The notes under the pieces: generated by a model
What the model was told of the DNA's origin: nothing
Database searches by the model: none
Seen by the model: only the letters and a program-made list of their open reading frames with translations
Origin: JAVBKP01 sp031553975
Lineage (GTDB): Bacteria; Bacillota; Clostridia; Peptostreptococcales; Anaerovoracaceae
Direction of reading: 5' to 3'
NCBI GenBank assembly: GCA_031553975.1
Contig: JAVBKP010000101.1
Coordinates: 1-51,038, forward strand
Length of the DNA stretch: 51,038 bases
Shown: in pieces, positions 7,660-16,114 of the stretch
How the letters are laid out: each line of letters opens with the position of its first letter
Numbering within the stretch: the stretch's first letter is position 1
Position numbers and translations under genes: made by a program

Positions 7660-8498
7660 AAATTCTCAACCTCATTTTCCGGGATCTTTAGCTCAAAGGC
7701 TCCTTGTTTTATTTCATCGCCTTTTGGAAGTCTCGTATGCCAGTCCACTTGATTTTCCATATAGGAAACACCTTTGCCTTTTACCGTATGTGCAATAATC
7801 ACTTTTGGCCTATCGGATGTAAATGCAAAAGCTTGCTGTAATTGTTTAAAATCATGTCCATCAACTTCTATAACATGAAATCCAAATGATTCCCACTTTA
7901 GGGCAAACGGTTCTAGATTTGATACCATTTCGATGCTTTGACTCGCTTGAAGTTTGTTATAGTCGATAATAGCCGTAAAATTTGATAAATTGTGGTGGGC
8001 GGCCGTAATCGCTGCTTCCCAAACAGATCCTTCTTGGCATTCTCCATCACCCATTAACACATATGTTTTATATTGTTCATCGTCTAGCTTGCTTGCTAAG
8101 GCAATTCCAACCCCAAATGGCATCCCATGTCCCAAGGCGCCAGTGGAAGCTTCCACCCCATTAATTTCGTCATTTTTAGGATGACAACCGAGCTTAGAAT
8201 TTGGCTTACAAAAATAATCTAATTCTTTTTCCGAAAAAAAACCTGCTTTTGCTAGCGTTGCATAAAGAGCCAATGCCCCATGCCCCTTACTTAGAATAAA
8301 TCGGTCTCGATTGGATTGCTTAGGATTTGCAACATTATATTTTAACACATCTGAAAAATATAATATTGTTATGATTTCGACCATAGAAAATGACGATGCA
8401 ATATGCCCCGCTTGTCCTATAATTCCTGTTTTGAAAATCTTCTGTCTAATCTCTAGTGCAATATCTTCTAATCTGTTTGTCTTCATTCCAACACTCAT
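7656..8498 (-). CDS. Transketolase, N-terminal subunit
   Basis: This 280-residue thiamine-diphosphate-binding subunit carries KGHGALALYA, HPKNDE and the diphosphate/Mg motif GDGECQEGSVWEA, followed by the NKLQ asparagine. It forms the active site with the C-terminal subunit encoded immediately downstream (4-base overlap). I chose the ATG at 8496-8498, five bases after the upstream stop. A TTG at 8523-8525 would overlap the previous gene, and a second ATG at 8484-8486 is also possible. AGGGA lies very close to the chosen ATG, so translational coupling is likely. Confidence 0.9.
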   Translation of the reverse strand: MSVGMKTNRLEDIALEIRQKIFKTGIIGQAGHIASSFSMVEIITILYFSDVLKYNVANPKQSNRDRFILSKGHGALALYATLAKAGFFSEKELDYFCKPNSKLGCHPKNDEINGVEASTGALGHGMPFGVGIALASKLDDEQYKTYVLMGDGECQEGSVWEAAITAAHHNLSNFTAIIDYNKLQASQSIEMVSNLEPFALKWESFGFHVIEVDGHDFKQLQQAFAFTSDRPKVIIAHTVKGKGVSYMENQVDWHTRLPKGDEIKQGAFELKIPENEVENL

Positions 8499-8503
8499 AA
8501 TCC

Positions 8504-9358
8504 CTAATTTCTTAATTGGGCACAAAATAGTTTTAATGCTCTTTGTGGTTCCATTGTAGTAAATCCAAGTTTGAGTGCTTCCTGCACATCAATCATTGAA
8601 GGATGTTGCATACCACCTACAAACATTTTTTCCTCAAGTTCGGATGTGGAATTAATACTACTTTTCATAGTCTGAATCACGTCTAATATTTTAAGACTCT
8701 CTATTGAAGCGAGTCCGATAATCCCTGTATGCTTTTCAGCTATTGATTTCAAAATAAATGAGGACAAATCATTAACATGCATAAAATTGTTGTATTCTTT
8801 TTCAGGATTGAAATATGAAATTTTTTCGTTGCCTATAAGCTTTCCTGCCAAAGTTGGAATCCATGGTTTTGTCAAATCGCACCCCTCACCGATGATTCTA
8901 GGCAACCTTAATGTCAGCTTTAATGGCACATTTGCGTTCATAATATATTCTTCTGCAATGTATTTGCTCATTCCGTAAATCCCTGGATCAATCCGTGGAC
9001 TTGATTCATTTACAATTGTATCGGTCTTACCATAAATAGATACGGTGGATAAATAAATAATTTGCTCCACCTTTGCTTTTTCTGCAAACGCAGCAATTCT
9101 TTTGGTAGCAAGAATATTATTTTGAATTAATTTATCTACATTGTCTTCATCGACTTCCGCGGCACAATGAATAATAATATCTGCCTCTTGCAATGGAGGC
9201 TCTTCATTTGCTAAATCGCACTGTAAATACTCTATCTCCAAATCTAATGGAGTATCACGCCTATAGGTGCCATAAACTTCAAATCGACTTTTATCTAAGT
9301 ACTGGGCTATATTTTTCCCTATAAATCCGGATGCCCCCGTTATCAATACTTTATTCAT
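8504..9358 (-). CDS. NAD(P)-dependent SDR nucleotide-sugar reductase/epimerase
   Basis: This 284-residue extended SDR has TGASGFIGKNIAQYL at the N-terminus, a YLSTVSIYG segment and the catalytic Tyr-x3-Lys in YGMSK. It lacks most of the long C-terminal substrate region of GalE-like enzymes, so it may be a 4-keto-sugar reductase or a small epimerase. A reductase acting on the Gmd product, or an epimerase acting on ADP-heptose (HldD-like role), would both fit the context, but neither is proven by motifs. The start has AAAGGGAG just upstream. Confidence 0.8.
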   Translation of the reverse strand: MNKVLITGASGFIGKNIAQYLDKSRFEVYGTYRRDTPLDLEIEYLQCDLANEEPPLQEADIIIHCAAEVDEDNVDKLIQNNILATKRIAAFAEKAKVEQIIYLSTVSIYGKTDTIVNESSPRIDPGIYGMSKYIAEEYIMNANVPLKLTLRLPRIIGEGCDLTKPWIPTLAGKLIGNEKISYFNPEKEYNNFMHVNDLSSFILKSIAEKHTGIIGLASIESLKILDVIQTMKSSINSTSELEEKMFVGGMQHPSMIDVQEALKLGFTTMEPQRALKLFCAQLRN

Positions 9359-9389
9359 GCTTCTCCCTTTTCACCGAATTTCTCAGCAA

Positions 9390-10484
9390 CTATTTCGCTT
9401 GTTTTTTGAAATGAAATAATCCATATATACTAGCCTGCTTTGGGTCTACCCCATTTTCTAAAATCGCATGCGCATTAGGGGTAGGATCTTGATTTTCGTA
9501 AAGTCCATTGCTTGTAGCGCAAGAAAACTCAATCAGTTCCATTTCATCTAACGCTTGTGTTATTGTCTGCGGATTGAAAACCCTGTGTGCATTAAATGAT
9601 AATTGATTACTACTTCCAACTGGAACTGAAATATAAAAATTTCCGTTAGGGCAAACTACTCTTTGCATATTTTTTAGAGCAATAAATACTGCATCAGGAT
9701 CTACCTCATCTCCATACCTACCTAATCCAAAATGCTCTATCGAACATAGCGCGGAAAGCGAGTCGATTGAATTATCTTCAAATCTAGCCAGTGTAGTAGC
9801 ATCTTCTTGTATAAATAGTAAATTTTCATCAAAAGAGTTTTCATACTTTCGAATATCAATCAAAGTTACGCGTGTTTTAAAGCTAAGCAAGTGTGTTATA
9901 AAACCGTCAATTCGTGATCCAATATCCCAATGCGTTTTAGGGCGTGCTTCAAAAACTTTTTTTGCTCCCCATAAGTCCTGCTGTAAATACAAATCACTTC
10001 CAAGCGTTCCTGCAGCAGCTCTCCAATCAGTTAAGCATGGATTTTCTAAGTCATCATCGATTTCAAATTCTTTTTTCCCAGCATTAAGCTCTTTGTACTT
10101 TTTTAAATCATTATCAAATTTTTCATAATCTTCTTTCATCGCAAATTCATAAAAAGGCGCATTATATGGCCGATTTATAGATTTGTACATATCGATGCAC
10201 AAAATATTCGGATAGAATGACTTCATCTCTTCTAGCATTTCAAATCTGTATGCAAATGATGAGATTATCATCACCTCAACTTCTTTTTCGCTAATTTGAT
10301 CAACAGTATAGATAGGGTACGGCAGCTGATCTTCATATGCTTTATTACTATCAAAGATGCCCACAATGTTTTTTTCAGCATGCCCAACCTGATTGAGTAG
10401 ACAAACTGTATGTTTTCCGGCACCGCGGATTCCTATTTTTGCATGTTTATCGATCTTGTCCCAGAATTCTAATATTTTGTTCAT
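9390..10484 (-). CDS. DUF268-domain protein with N-terminal Rossmann-like module
   Basis: In this 364-residue protein, residues 15-90 form the shared Rossmann-like module (GIRGAGKHT, IFDSN, MIISS). The remainder matches the DUF268 pattern: WDIGSRIDGFITHLL, then VTLIDIR, a DAT-x-L-x-F segment, IEHFGLGRYGD and ISVPVG with FNAHR. DUF268 resembles a class I methyltransferase fold and occurs in glycan clusters, but its reaction is not established. The ATG has AGGAGAA upstream. It lies between an SDR and a radical SAM gene. Confidence 0.8.
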   Translation of the reverse strand: MNKILEFWDKIDKHAKIGIRGAGKHTVCLLNQVGHAEKNIVGIFDSNKAYEDQLPYPIYTVDQISEKEVEVMIISSFAYRFEMLEEMKSFYPNILCIDMYKSINRPYNAPFYEFAMKEDYEKFDNDLKKYKELNAGKKEFEIDDDLENPCLTDWRAAAGTLGSDLYLQQDLWGAKKVFEARPKTHWDIGSRIDGFITHLLSFKTRVTLIDIRKYENSFDENLLFIQEDATTLARFEDNSIDSLSALCSIEHFGLGRYGDEVDPDAVFIALKNMQRVVCPNGNFYISVPVGSSNQLSFNAHRVFNPQTITQALDEMELIEFSCATSNGLYENQDPTPNAHAILENGVDPKQASIYGLFHFKKQAK

Positions 10485-10495
10485 TGATTTTTCTC

Positions 10496-11560
10496 CTAAA
10501 TAAAATTGACATGATTTTCATCAATGCCTAAAATTGCTTCTAGCAATTTATTTCTCTCATCAAATACACAAACATTTTTGCAATGCTCTTGTGGATTAAA
10601 TTGCTCGGTTTTGTTCATTGTTTGTTCGCTGAACCATGTATCTTTAAAAGAGTTCTTTGTTAAATCCCCAATTTCAGCATCCTCTTGGTATGACTTCTGA
10701 TGGCATGAGTATATTTTACAATTCGCAGCAATAACAGTAAAAAAATTAGTAATATGACATTTTTCACAAGGTCTTGCAACCATAGGTGTAAATTCTAAAT
10801 CTGATTGATATTTATCTATAATGTTCAAGTTAGAATCCCTAAACTTTTCTTTTGCTATATTCAATTGTGCTATCGCTTTATCTTTAAAGTTTTTGTGATA
10901 ATCTAAGAAATCATTTTTTGAAATCTGCGGTGAAAACTTTACATTATTGACTCCTATAGAGTTTGCCAGCTCGCAAAAATCAATAATCTGATCAAAATTA
11001 TCTTTTGTAACAACATAATTAATACCGAGTTCACATTCAATAGGTTTGATTTTAGAGAACTGTTTAATGTTATCAATAACTTTATTGAAAGTATCTACTG
11101 AACGAATCTTCTTGTAGGTGATTGTATTAGCAGAATCTAAAGAAATCCGAATCCATTTAGCGAAAATTGCTTCTTCAAATACTTTGTCTAGGGCCTGTCC
11201 ATTCGTAATTATCGAGAAATCAATTTTCTTTTCAACTACCATTTTCAGTGTTTCTTTAATATACGGGTAACATAGTGGGTCACCTCCACCACTAAATGTA
11301 ATTGCCTTGACCTTCATTTCATGAATATCTTGAATAATTTCTTGCATTTTCAGCCATGGAATAAAGTCTGACGACCTAATCTCACGTCCCTCTACGATTG
11401 CATCTGCCGCATAGGCACAGTAGCTACAGCTCTGATTACACACATTCGTTGGCTTTATTCTCACATAGATGGGGGCAGTCCTTTTATTCTCAATAAATGA
11501 TTTCAATTTGTCTGTATGGCGTAGAATCTTTAAATCACTATAAGGCGTTGCTGTAATCAA
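10496..11560 (-). CDS. Radical SAM/SPASM-like enzyme
   Basis: This 354-residue radical SAM protein binds a [4Fe-4S] cluster through Cys41-x3-Cys45-x2-Cys48 (CNQSCSYC), with the SAM-binding GGGDP segment near residue 95. The C-terminal region has further cysteine clusters (PCEKC, YSCHQ, HCKNVC), typical of SPASM or twitch auxiliary clusters. Such enzymes can oxidise, dehydrate or epimerise unactivated carbons, including sugar carbons. The TTG start at 11558-11560 is supported by GAGGGA eight bases upstream. It sits between DUF268 and gmhB, so its substrate is likely a heptose-derived or other glycan intermediate (inference). Confidence 0.85.
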   Translation of the reverse strand: MITATPYSDLKILRHTDKLKSFIENKRTAPIYVRIKPTNVCNQSCSYCAYAADAIVEGREIRSSDFIPWLKMQEIIQDIHEMKVKAITFSGGGDPLCYPYIKETLKMVVEKKIDFSIITNGQALDKVFEEAIFAKWIRISLDSANTITYKKIRSVDTFNKVIDNIKQFSKIKPIECELGINYVVTKDNFDQIIDFCELANSIGVNNVKFSPQISKNDFLDYHKNFKDKAIAQLNIAKEKFRDSNLNIIDKYQSDLEFTPMVARPCEKCHITNFFTVIAANCKIYSCHQKSYQEDAEIGDLTKNSFKDTWFSEQTMNKTEQFNPQEHCKNVCVFDERNKLLEAILGIDENHVNFI

Positions 11561-11570
11561 TATTTTTCCC

Positions 11571-12119
11571 TCATTTCACTATTTCGTTTTCCTGTTTGGT
11601 TAGGAAAGATGCAAATGCACGCAAGTCATCAAATATGTAGTTTGGCTCCACTGGAAATTCTAAACCATTCTTACCATATCCAGTTCTTACTAAGACTGTC
11701 TTTACACCAGCGTTCTTTCCTGCTAAAATATCAGAAGCCCTGTCCCCCACCATGAATGACTTTTGGGGGTCAATATTAAATTCTTTTATGGCTCGTTCAA
11801 AAAGAGCAATACCTGGTTTTCTGCAAAAACAAGACATTTTTTCATTGTAGTGCGGGCAATAATAAATTTGATCTAGGTCTAATTCTTCTTTCAAATATTC
11901 ATGCATTGATATTAAATTAATTTCGGTCATCAATCCTCTTGCGACAGCTGATTGATTGGTTATGACAACCGTTTTAAATCCGAACAGCTTAAATGCACTC
12001 ACACATTCCCTTGCATAGCTTTCAATTTCAAGGTCTTCTAACTTTGTGACATAGCTTTTTTCCTTACATATGACGCCATCTCGGTCTAAAAATATTGCTT
12101 TGCTCATTTTATCACACAT
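11571..12119 (-). CDS. gmhB: D-glycero-D-manno-heptose 1,7-bisphosphate 7-phosphatase
   Basis: This 182-residue HAD-family phosphatase of the GmhB/histidinol-phosphatase type removes the 7-phosphate from heptose 1,7-bisphosphate, between the kinase and nucleotidyltransferase steps of HldE. Motif I is FLDRDGVI, motif II ITNQS and motif IV VGDRASDI. The zinc loop CPHYNEKMSCFCRKPG has the Cys/His ligands of the family. The start ATG overlaps the hldE stop (ATGTGTGA), implying translational coupling. A second in-frame ATG at 12105-12107 gives an N-terminus closer to family norms and may be the real start. Confidence 0.9.
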   Translation of the reverse strand: MCDKMSKAIFLDRDGVICKEKSYVTKLEDLEIESYARECVSAFKLFGFKTVVITNQSAVARGLMTEINLISMHEYLKEELDLDQIYYCPHYNEKMSCFCRKPGIALFERAIKEFNIDPQKSFMVGDRASDILAGKNAGVKTVLVRTGYGKNGLEFPVEPNYIFDDLRAFASFLTKQENEIVK

Positions 12120-13650
12120 TTAAAATCGTTGATACATATTTCAATAGCTTAACTTTATCTATTGCCTCAGAGTTGCCTAATACATTTGCAATTTGTCCCC
12201 CAGCAATGTTGCCGAGAAGAGTAGCAATCTCAATAGGTATATTTAAATATGCGCACAAGCATGCTATTGCAAAAAAAGCATCACCTGCACCGACAGTATC
12301 CTTTACATTTAATGTCACAGAAGGCATTATCGATAGCTTTCCTAAAGAATCTTCACCCATAGCACCCGCTGACCCTAGAGTTAACCATCCATGCTTCGCA
12401 TTTAAATGTTCTTTTAATTTTTTTAATAGCACGCCTCGTTCAGTTTTGTCATCATGAAAAGCCATCTTGATCTCTTTTTCATCCAGCACAAAGGCATCCG
12501 CACGATTGTATTTTGTGATAATATTTAGTCCATAGTTCGATGAGTTTGTTTGGCAGTTCAAACAAACAAATTTCCCTTTGCTTTGAATAATTTCCATGGC
12601 CTCTTCGTCAATCAATCCATGTCCATAATCGCAAAGAACAACTATATCATGATTTTTTATATTTTCCTTCAGTTTGTCATAAAATATTTCCCGATCAATC
12701 TTAGCTTGCTCTTCATAGTTTTGAATATAGTTTATTGAAAATATTTTATTATATTCTTCCCGCAACTTATTTTTATTAATATATTTTCTTTTTATAATCG
12801 TCTTGTATCTACCATTAAAATCCAAATCTAATGCCATCTTATCACTTAATTGGTTTGTAACAATATGATTTATTTCGTTTTCAGCACCTACCATTGTGCA
12901 TAGCGTGACATTTTTGCTAAGTCCTGCGAGATGTTTTGCAATCGCAAATGCACCGCCCAAATATTTTTCACTTTTATTGGAAATCGCTGAAATCGCTTGA
13001 TCTTTTGACATTAGACCTTGTACTTGACAAAATTCATATTCATCAATGATTGCTTCACCTACAACAAGTACTTTTATATCTTCAAAGCTTTCTATATACC
13101 GTCTAATCATTTCCCAATTATATTCTTTTTTTATTGATCTAGAGCACTTTAACAATTCCTCAGAAATTAGTGAAAACGAACTGTTTAACAGCTTAGTGGA
13201 ACTAAATATCGCCCCCTCTGTAAAAGCAATTTTCCCACCATATCCCTTAACCGCAGCGGCTTCTTTATCGATATTCGCTGTAACATCATTTTCAGAAACA
13301 GCATATTCTTTTCCCTTTATATATAGGTCAGGTTGAATGATATTAATTATTTCTAATGCAGTGATGGCTTCACTTAAAAGCACATAGTCCACCATTTCAA
13401 GAGCGGCTAAGCTCATGAGTCGCAATTCATCATTGAAATACGGTCTGTCTGGTCCCTTTTGCACATAAGAAGATGCAGTGATCGATACAACTAAAATATC
13501 ACCCATTTTTTTTGCTTCTTCTAAGTGAATAATATGTCCTGGATGTATTAAATCGAATACGCCATGGCAGTGAACTACTATTTTATTCTCTTCTCCAAAG
13601 CTTTGCCTTAACGTTGCAAATTGTTCTTTAGTCACTATTTTAGTATTCAT
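12112..13650 (-). CDS. hldE: HldE-type heptose-7-phosphate kinase / heptose-1-phosphate nucleotidyltransferase, inverted domain order
   Basis: This 512-residue bifunctional enzyme phosphorylates heptose 7-phosphate at C1 and later transfers AMP to give ADP-heptose. The usual HldE has the PfkB kinase first and the nucleotidyltransferase second; here the order is reversed. Residues 10-135 are the nucleotidyltransferase (HCHGVFDLIHPGH, GPDRP). Residues 185-505 are the RfaE1-like PfkB kinase (VVGEAIIDEY, GGAFAIAKHLAGL, and the catalytic DTVGAGDAF). The ATG at 13648-13650 has AGGAGG four bases away; a longer reading would overlap the previous gene. Nucleotide specificity (ADP versus another) cannot be read with certainty. 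Confidence 0.88.
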   Translation of the reverse strand: MNTKIVTKEQFATLRQSFGEENKIVVHCHGVFDLIHPGHIIHLEEAKKMGDILVVSITASSYVQKGPDRPYFNDELRLMSLAALEMVDYVLLSEAITALEIINIIQPDLYIKGKEYAVSENDVTANIDKEAAAVKGYGGKIAFTEGAIFSSTKLLNSSFSLISEELLKCSRSIKKEYNWEMIRRYIESFEDIKVLVVGEAIIDEYEFCQVQGLMSKDQAISAISNKSEKYLGGAFAIAKHLAGLSKNVTLCTMVGAENEINHIVTNQLSDKMALDLDFNGRYKTIIKRKYINKNKLREEYNKIFSINYIQNYEEQAKIDREIFYDKLKENIKNHDIVVLCDYGHGLIDEEAMEIIQSKGKFVCLNCQTNSSNYGLNIITKYNRADAFVLDEKEIKMAFHDDKTERGVLLKKLKEHLNAKHGWLTLGSAGAMGEDSLGKLSIMPSVTLNVKDTVGAGDAFFAIACLCAYLNIPIEIATLLGNIAGGQIANVLGNSEAIDKVKLLKYVSTILNV

Positions 13651-13676
13651 TCTAACCTCCTGTGCCAAAATTTTTC

Positions 13677-14846
13677 TTAACAATTTTTTAGCTTTATTAA
13701 ATCATTTGTTATGACATTAACCACTGTCATTTCTGAAATTAGTGCTAAACTTTCACCTTTTGATAAATAAGTAAGGCTACCTTGTTCATCCCTTGATTGT
13801 CTAAATTTGCTTGGAGTAAATTTTTCTTTAGATATCAAAATATTGGCTTGTTGGATTAATGCTATTTTTACAAAAAAAGCATTGCATCCATTGTTATTTG
13901 TACAAACTAGTGTATATCCTTTTTTTTCAGCTAAATATATAAGTGCATTTAATGATGCTCCAAAATATAAATTAGAGTAATGAGCTTTTGTCCGTTGAAA
14001 ATCTTGTTGATATGGAATCGTGATTGTAGCCTTATCTCCAAATAAGGCATTATATTCACAAATTACAATTGAAGGTGAAATTACGTCAATGGCTTCCCAT
14101 ACCCAATAGTCATTTCCATCGATATCAATTGATAAAATACCTACATTCTTTGAAAATTTAGACTCCTCAAGTAGCTCATTAATATTATTTTTTGTAATAA
14201 ATGCTTGCTTGGCTGTCAAATCATACTTCCAGTAAATCGGGTCATTTTTGATATAATTAATATTTTTTTCACTTCCATCAATTACGAATCCACTCCAATT
14301 GTCATGTAGTAATAAAAATCTAGTATTTGATTCTGTATAGTTTTCAACACCAAACTCTATAAATGTCGTGTTCTCTATTGTAAGATTATTTATCAAGTAC
14401 TGGATGATTCCATCTTCACCAAATTGTGAAAATACTTTAAACTCCAGCTGCTTGTAATCCTGCATCTTCTCCCATTGTTTTCGCAAATTTTCTAAACAAA
14501 TTTTCCCGAGCAAAAGCTTTTTATCATCTTCTTGTTTTGCTATACAATCAACTTGTTTTTTTATGCCTTTAAATCTAATTTGATTTGGCATCTCTATTAT
14601 TGTCGAGTCAATCCCATAACATTTAGACAATTGGTCTTTCATTTCTTCATAGTAAACAAATGAGGTAATCAAAACTACATCAAATTCATGGTCTGCAATT
14701 TGACATGGTTTAATAAATACATACTCGTCGGTTTCCACACTTATGTTGTTATCACTAATGCCTACTATTTCATAAGTTTTACCTAATTCATATCGTAATT
14801 CTTTCCAATCACTTCCTAATCCGAATATAATTGCTTTTTTCTTCAT
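13677..14846 (-). CDS. Probable SAM-dependent methyltransferase with N-terminal Rossmann-like module
   Basis: This 389-residue protein begins with the shared module (AIIFGLGSD, ISDNN, VVLITSF). The catalytic part, about residues 140-330, has FSQFGEDGIIQYL, FIEFGVENYTESN and ILSIDIDGNDYW. This layout resembles FkbM-type methyltransferases, with SQxGED preceding the SAM loop and an acidic SIDIDGND strand in place of KMDIEG. Activity and substrate are not known. The ATG is the first possible start after an in-frame stop, and its ribosome site is weak (GAGGGG about 20 bases away), so expression may be low or coupled. Confidence 0.65.
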   Translation of the reverse strand: MKKKAIIFGLGSDWKELRYELGKTYEIVGISDNNISVETDEYVFIKPCQIADHEFDVVLITSFVYYEEMKDQLSKCYGIDSTIIEMPNQIRFKGIKKQVDCIAKQEDDKKLLLGKICLENLRKQWEKMQDYKQLEFKVFSQFGEDGIIQYLINNLTIENTTFIEFGVENYTESNTRFLLLHDNWSGFVIDGSEKNINYIKNDPIYWKYDLTAKQAFITKNNINELLEESKFSKNVGILSIDIDGNDYWVWEAIDVISPSIVICEYNALFGDKATITIPYQQDFQRTKAHYSNLYFGASLNALIYLAEKKGYTLVCTNNNGCNAFFVKIALIQQANILISKEKFTPSKFRQSRDEQGSLTYLSKGESLALISEMTVVNVITNDLIKLKNC

Positions 14847-14910
14847 GATTTTAGTGCCAATTTGCCCCTCTAATTTATTTTAAATTCTTTGCGTACTAAG
14901 AACCTATTTT

Positions 14911-16065
14911 TTAAACTTTAGAATCTATTGTCGCATACATTACCGTTTCTGAATAGTTAATTGAATTATGCCTTATAAAAATTTTGTACTCGGGGACGAG
15001 CCTTTTTATCAGCAATGGAATTTCCCAGAGATCTGATGCTTTGTGGTATATCGATATGGCTAGTTTAGGTTTATCATTCATCAATATATTCTTTGCGCCT
15101 AATAAAGCATTTATTTCAGATCCTTCAATATCCATTTTAATAAAAGTTACTTTTTTGTCAATTACATCATCAAGTCGAACAACTTTTATTTTAAGGTATG
15201 AATCTTCTGTCACGGCAGAGCTACCATTGCCTAAAGCATCAAAATAAATTTCTGATTCCGTATCATATAATCCATATGGGTTTATTGTACATTTCATCTT
15301 GTCGATATTCGAATCATTAAAAATTTTTAATGATTTACTGTAGCAAATTGTATCTGGTTCAAATCCATATATATATTCAAATTTATTGTTGACTTGACTA
15401 ACAAAATCTTTTATAGTGCCGCAGTCATAAACTCCTGCATCTATTAACACTTCACAATCACTATAGTTAAAAAAATCTCGTCGAAAATATTGCCCATTGC
15501 AAATATCCATTATATTAGAATAGTCTTTATAATCATACTTACGATTGCGGATTACCTGCATGTAGACTTCTTTTGAAACATCATCCCCTAGCATATCATA
15601 AACTTTCATAATGCTATTTTCATTACTATTTATAAATGGTATTGTACTTTTATATTCTGCATTAGGCAAATAAGTATATTGGGATATTACCGGATCTATT
15701 AGTTTCTCAATTTCTGATTGTACTGCTTCGCCATTCAAATATTTATATCGTAAGATGGCACATGAAAAAGTTACATCTTTAAGACCTAACTCTTCTAATT
15801 GTTTTCGGACCTCTGCTTCATTCCCTAATGATATAAGTATGACAATCTTATCTTTATCTTTAATTAGCTGTTCAGTCCCTACAACTTTATATCCAAGAAT
15901 CTCAGTATTCCACTTGTTTTGATCATTATCACAAAAATATAGAACTTCTTCATTTTTAAAGTTTCTTGCTAGTATATTGCGGCCAGCTTCTCCTGCTCCA
16001 AAAAGAACTAGTTTTCTGGTAATCATCAGGTCTAAAAACCTCTCGTATAATTCTAAATTATTCAT
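14911..16065 (-). CDS. FkbM-family methyltransferase with N-terminal Rossmann-like module
   Basis: The second FkbM paralogue has 384 residues. Residues 15-95 are the shared module (LVLFGAGEAG, FCDNDQNKW, IVILIS). The C-terminal half is the methyltransferase, with LIDAGVYDCGT as the SAM loop, YGFEPD, IKMDIEGSE and LAISIYHK. The start is the ATG at 16063-16065 with GGGAAGG upstream; starts further upstream would overlap the preceding gene. It is probably a sugar O-methyltransferase. The coding sequence is very AT-rich. Confidence 0.85.
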   Translation of the reverse strand: MNNLELYERFLDLMITRKLVLFGAGEAGRNILARNFKNEEVLYFCDNDQNKWNTEILGYKVVGTEQLIKDKDKIVILISLGNEAEVRKQLEELGLKDVTFSCAILRYKYLNGEAVQSEIEKLIDPVISQYTYLPNAEYKSTIPFINSNENSIMKVYDMLGDDVSKEVYMQVIRNRKYDYKDYSNIMDICNGQYFRRDFFNYSDCEVLIDAGVYDCGTIKDFVSQVNNKFEYIYGFEPDTICYSKSLKIFNDSNIDKMKCTINPYGLYDTESEIYFDALGNGSSAVTEDSYLKIKVVRLDDVIDKKVTFIKMDIEGSEINALLGAKNILMNDKPKLAISIYHKASDLWEIPLLIKRLVPEYKIFIRHNSINYSETVMYATIDSKV

Positions 16066-16114
16066 ATAGCCTTCCCTCTCTCCATATAATTGGAATCTTT
16101 TCTCGAAAATTGCA

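Noticed and set aside
7810..7817. Another CCGATAG-like core on the minus strand
   Set aside because: No TAAA lies 14-16 bases upstream and the site is inside the transketolase coding sequence.
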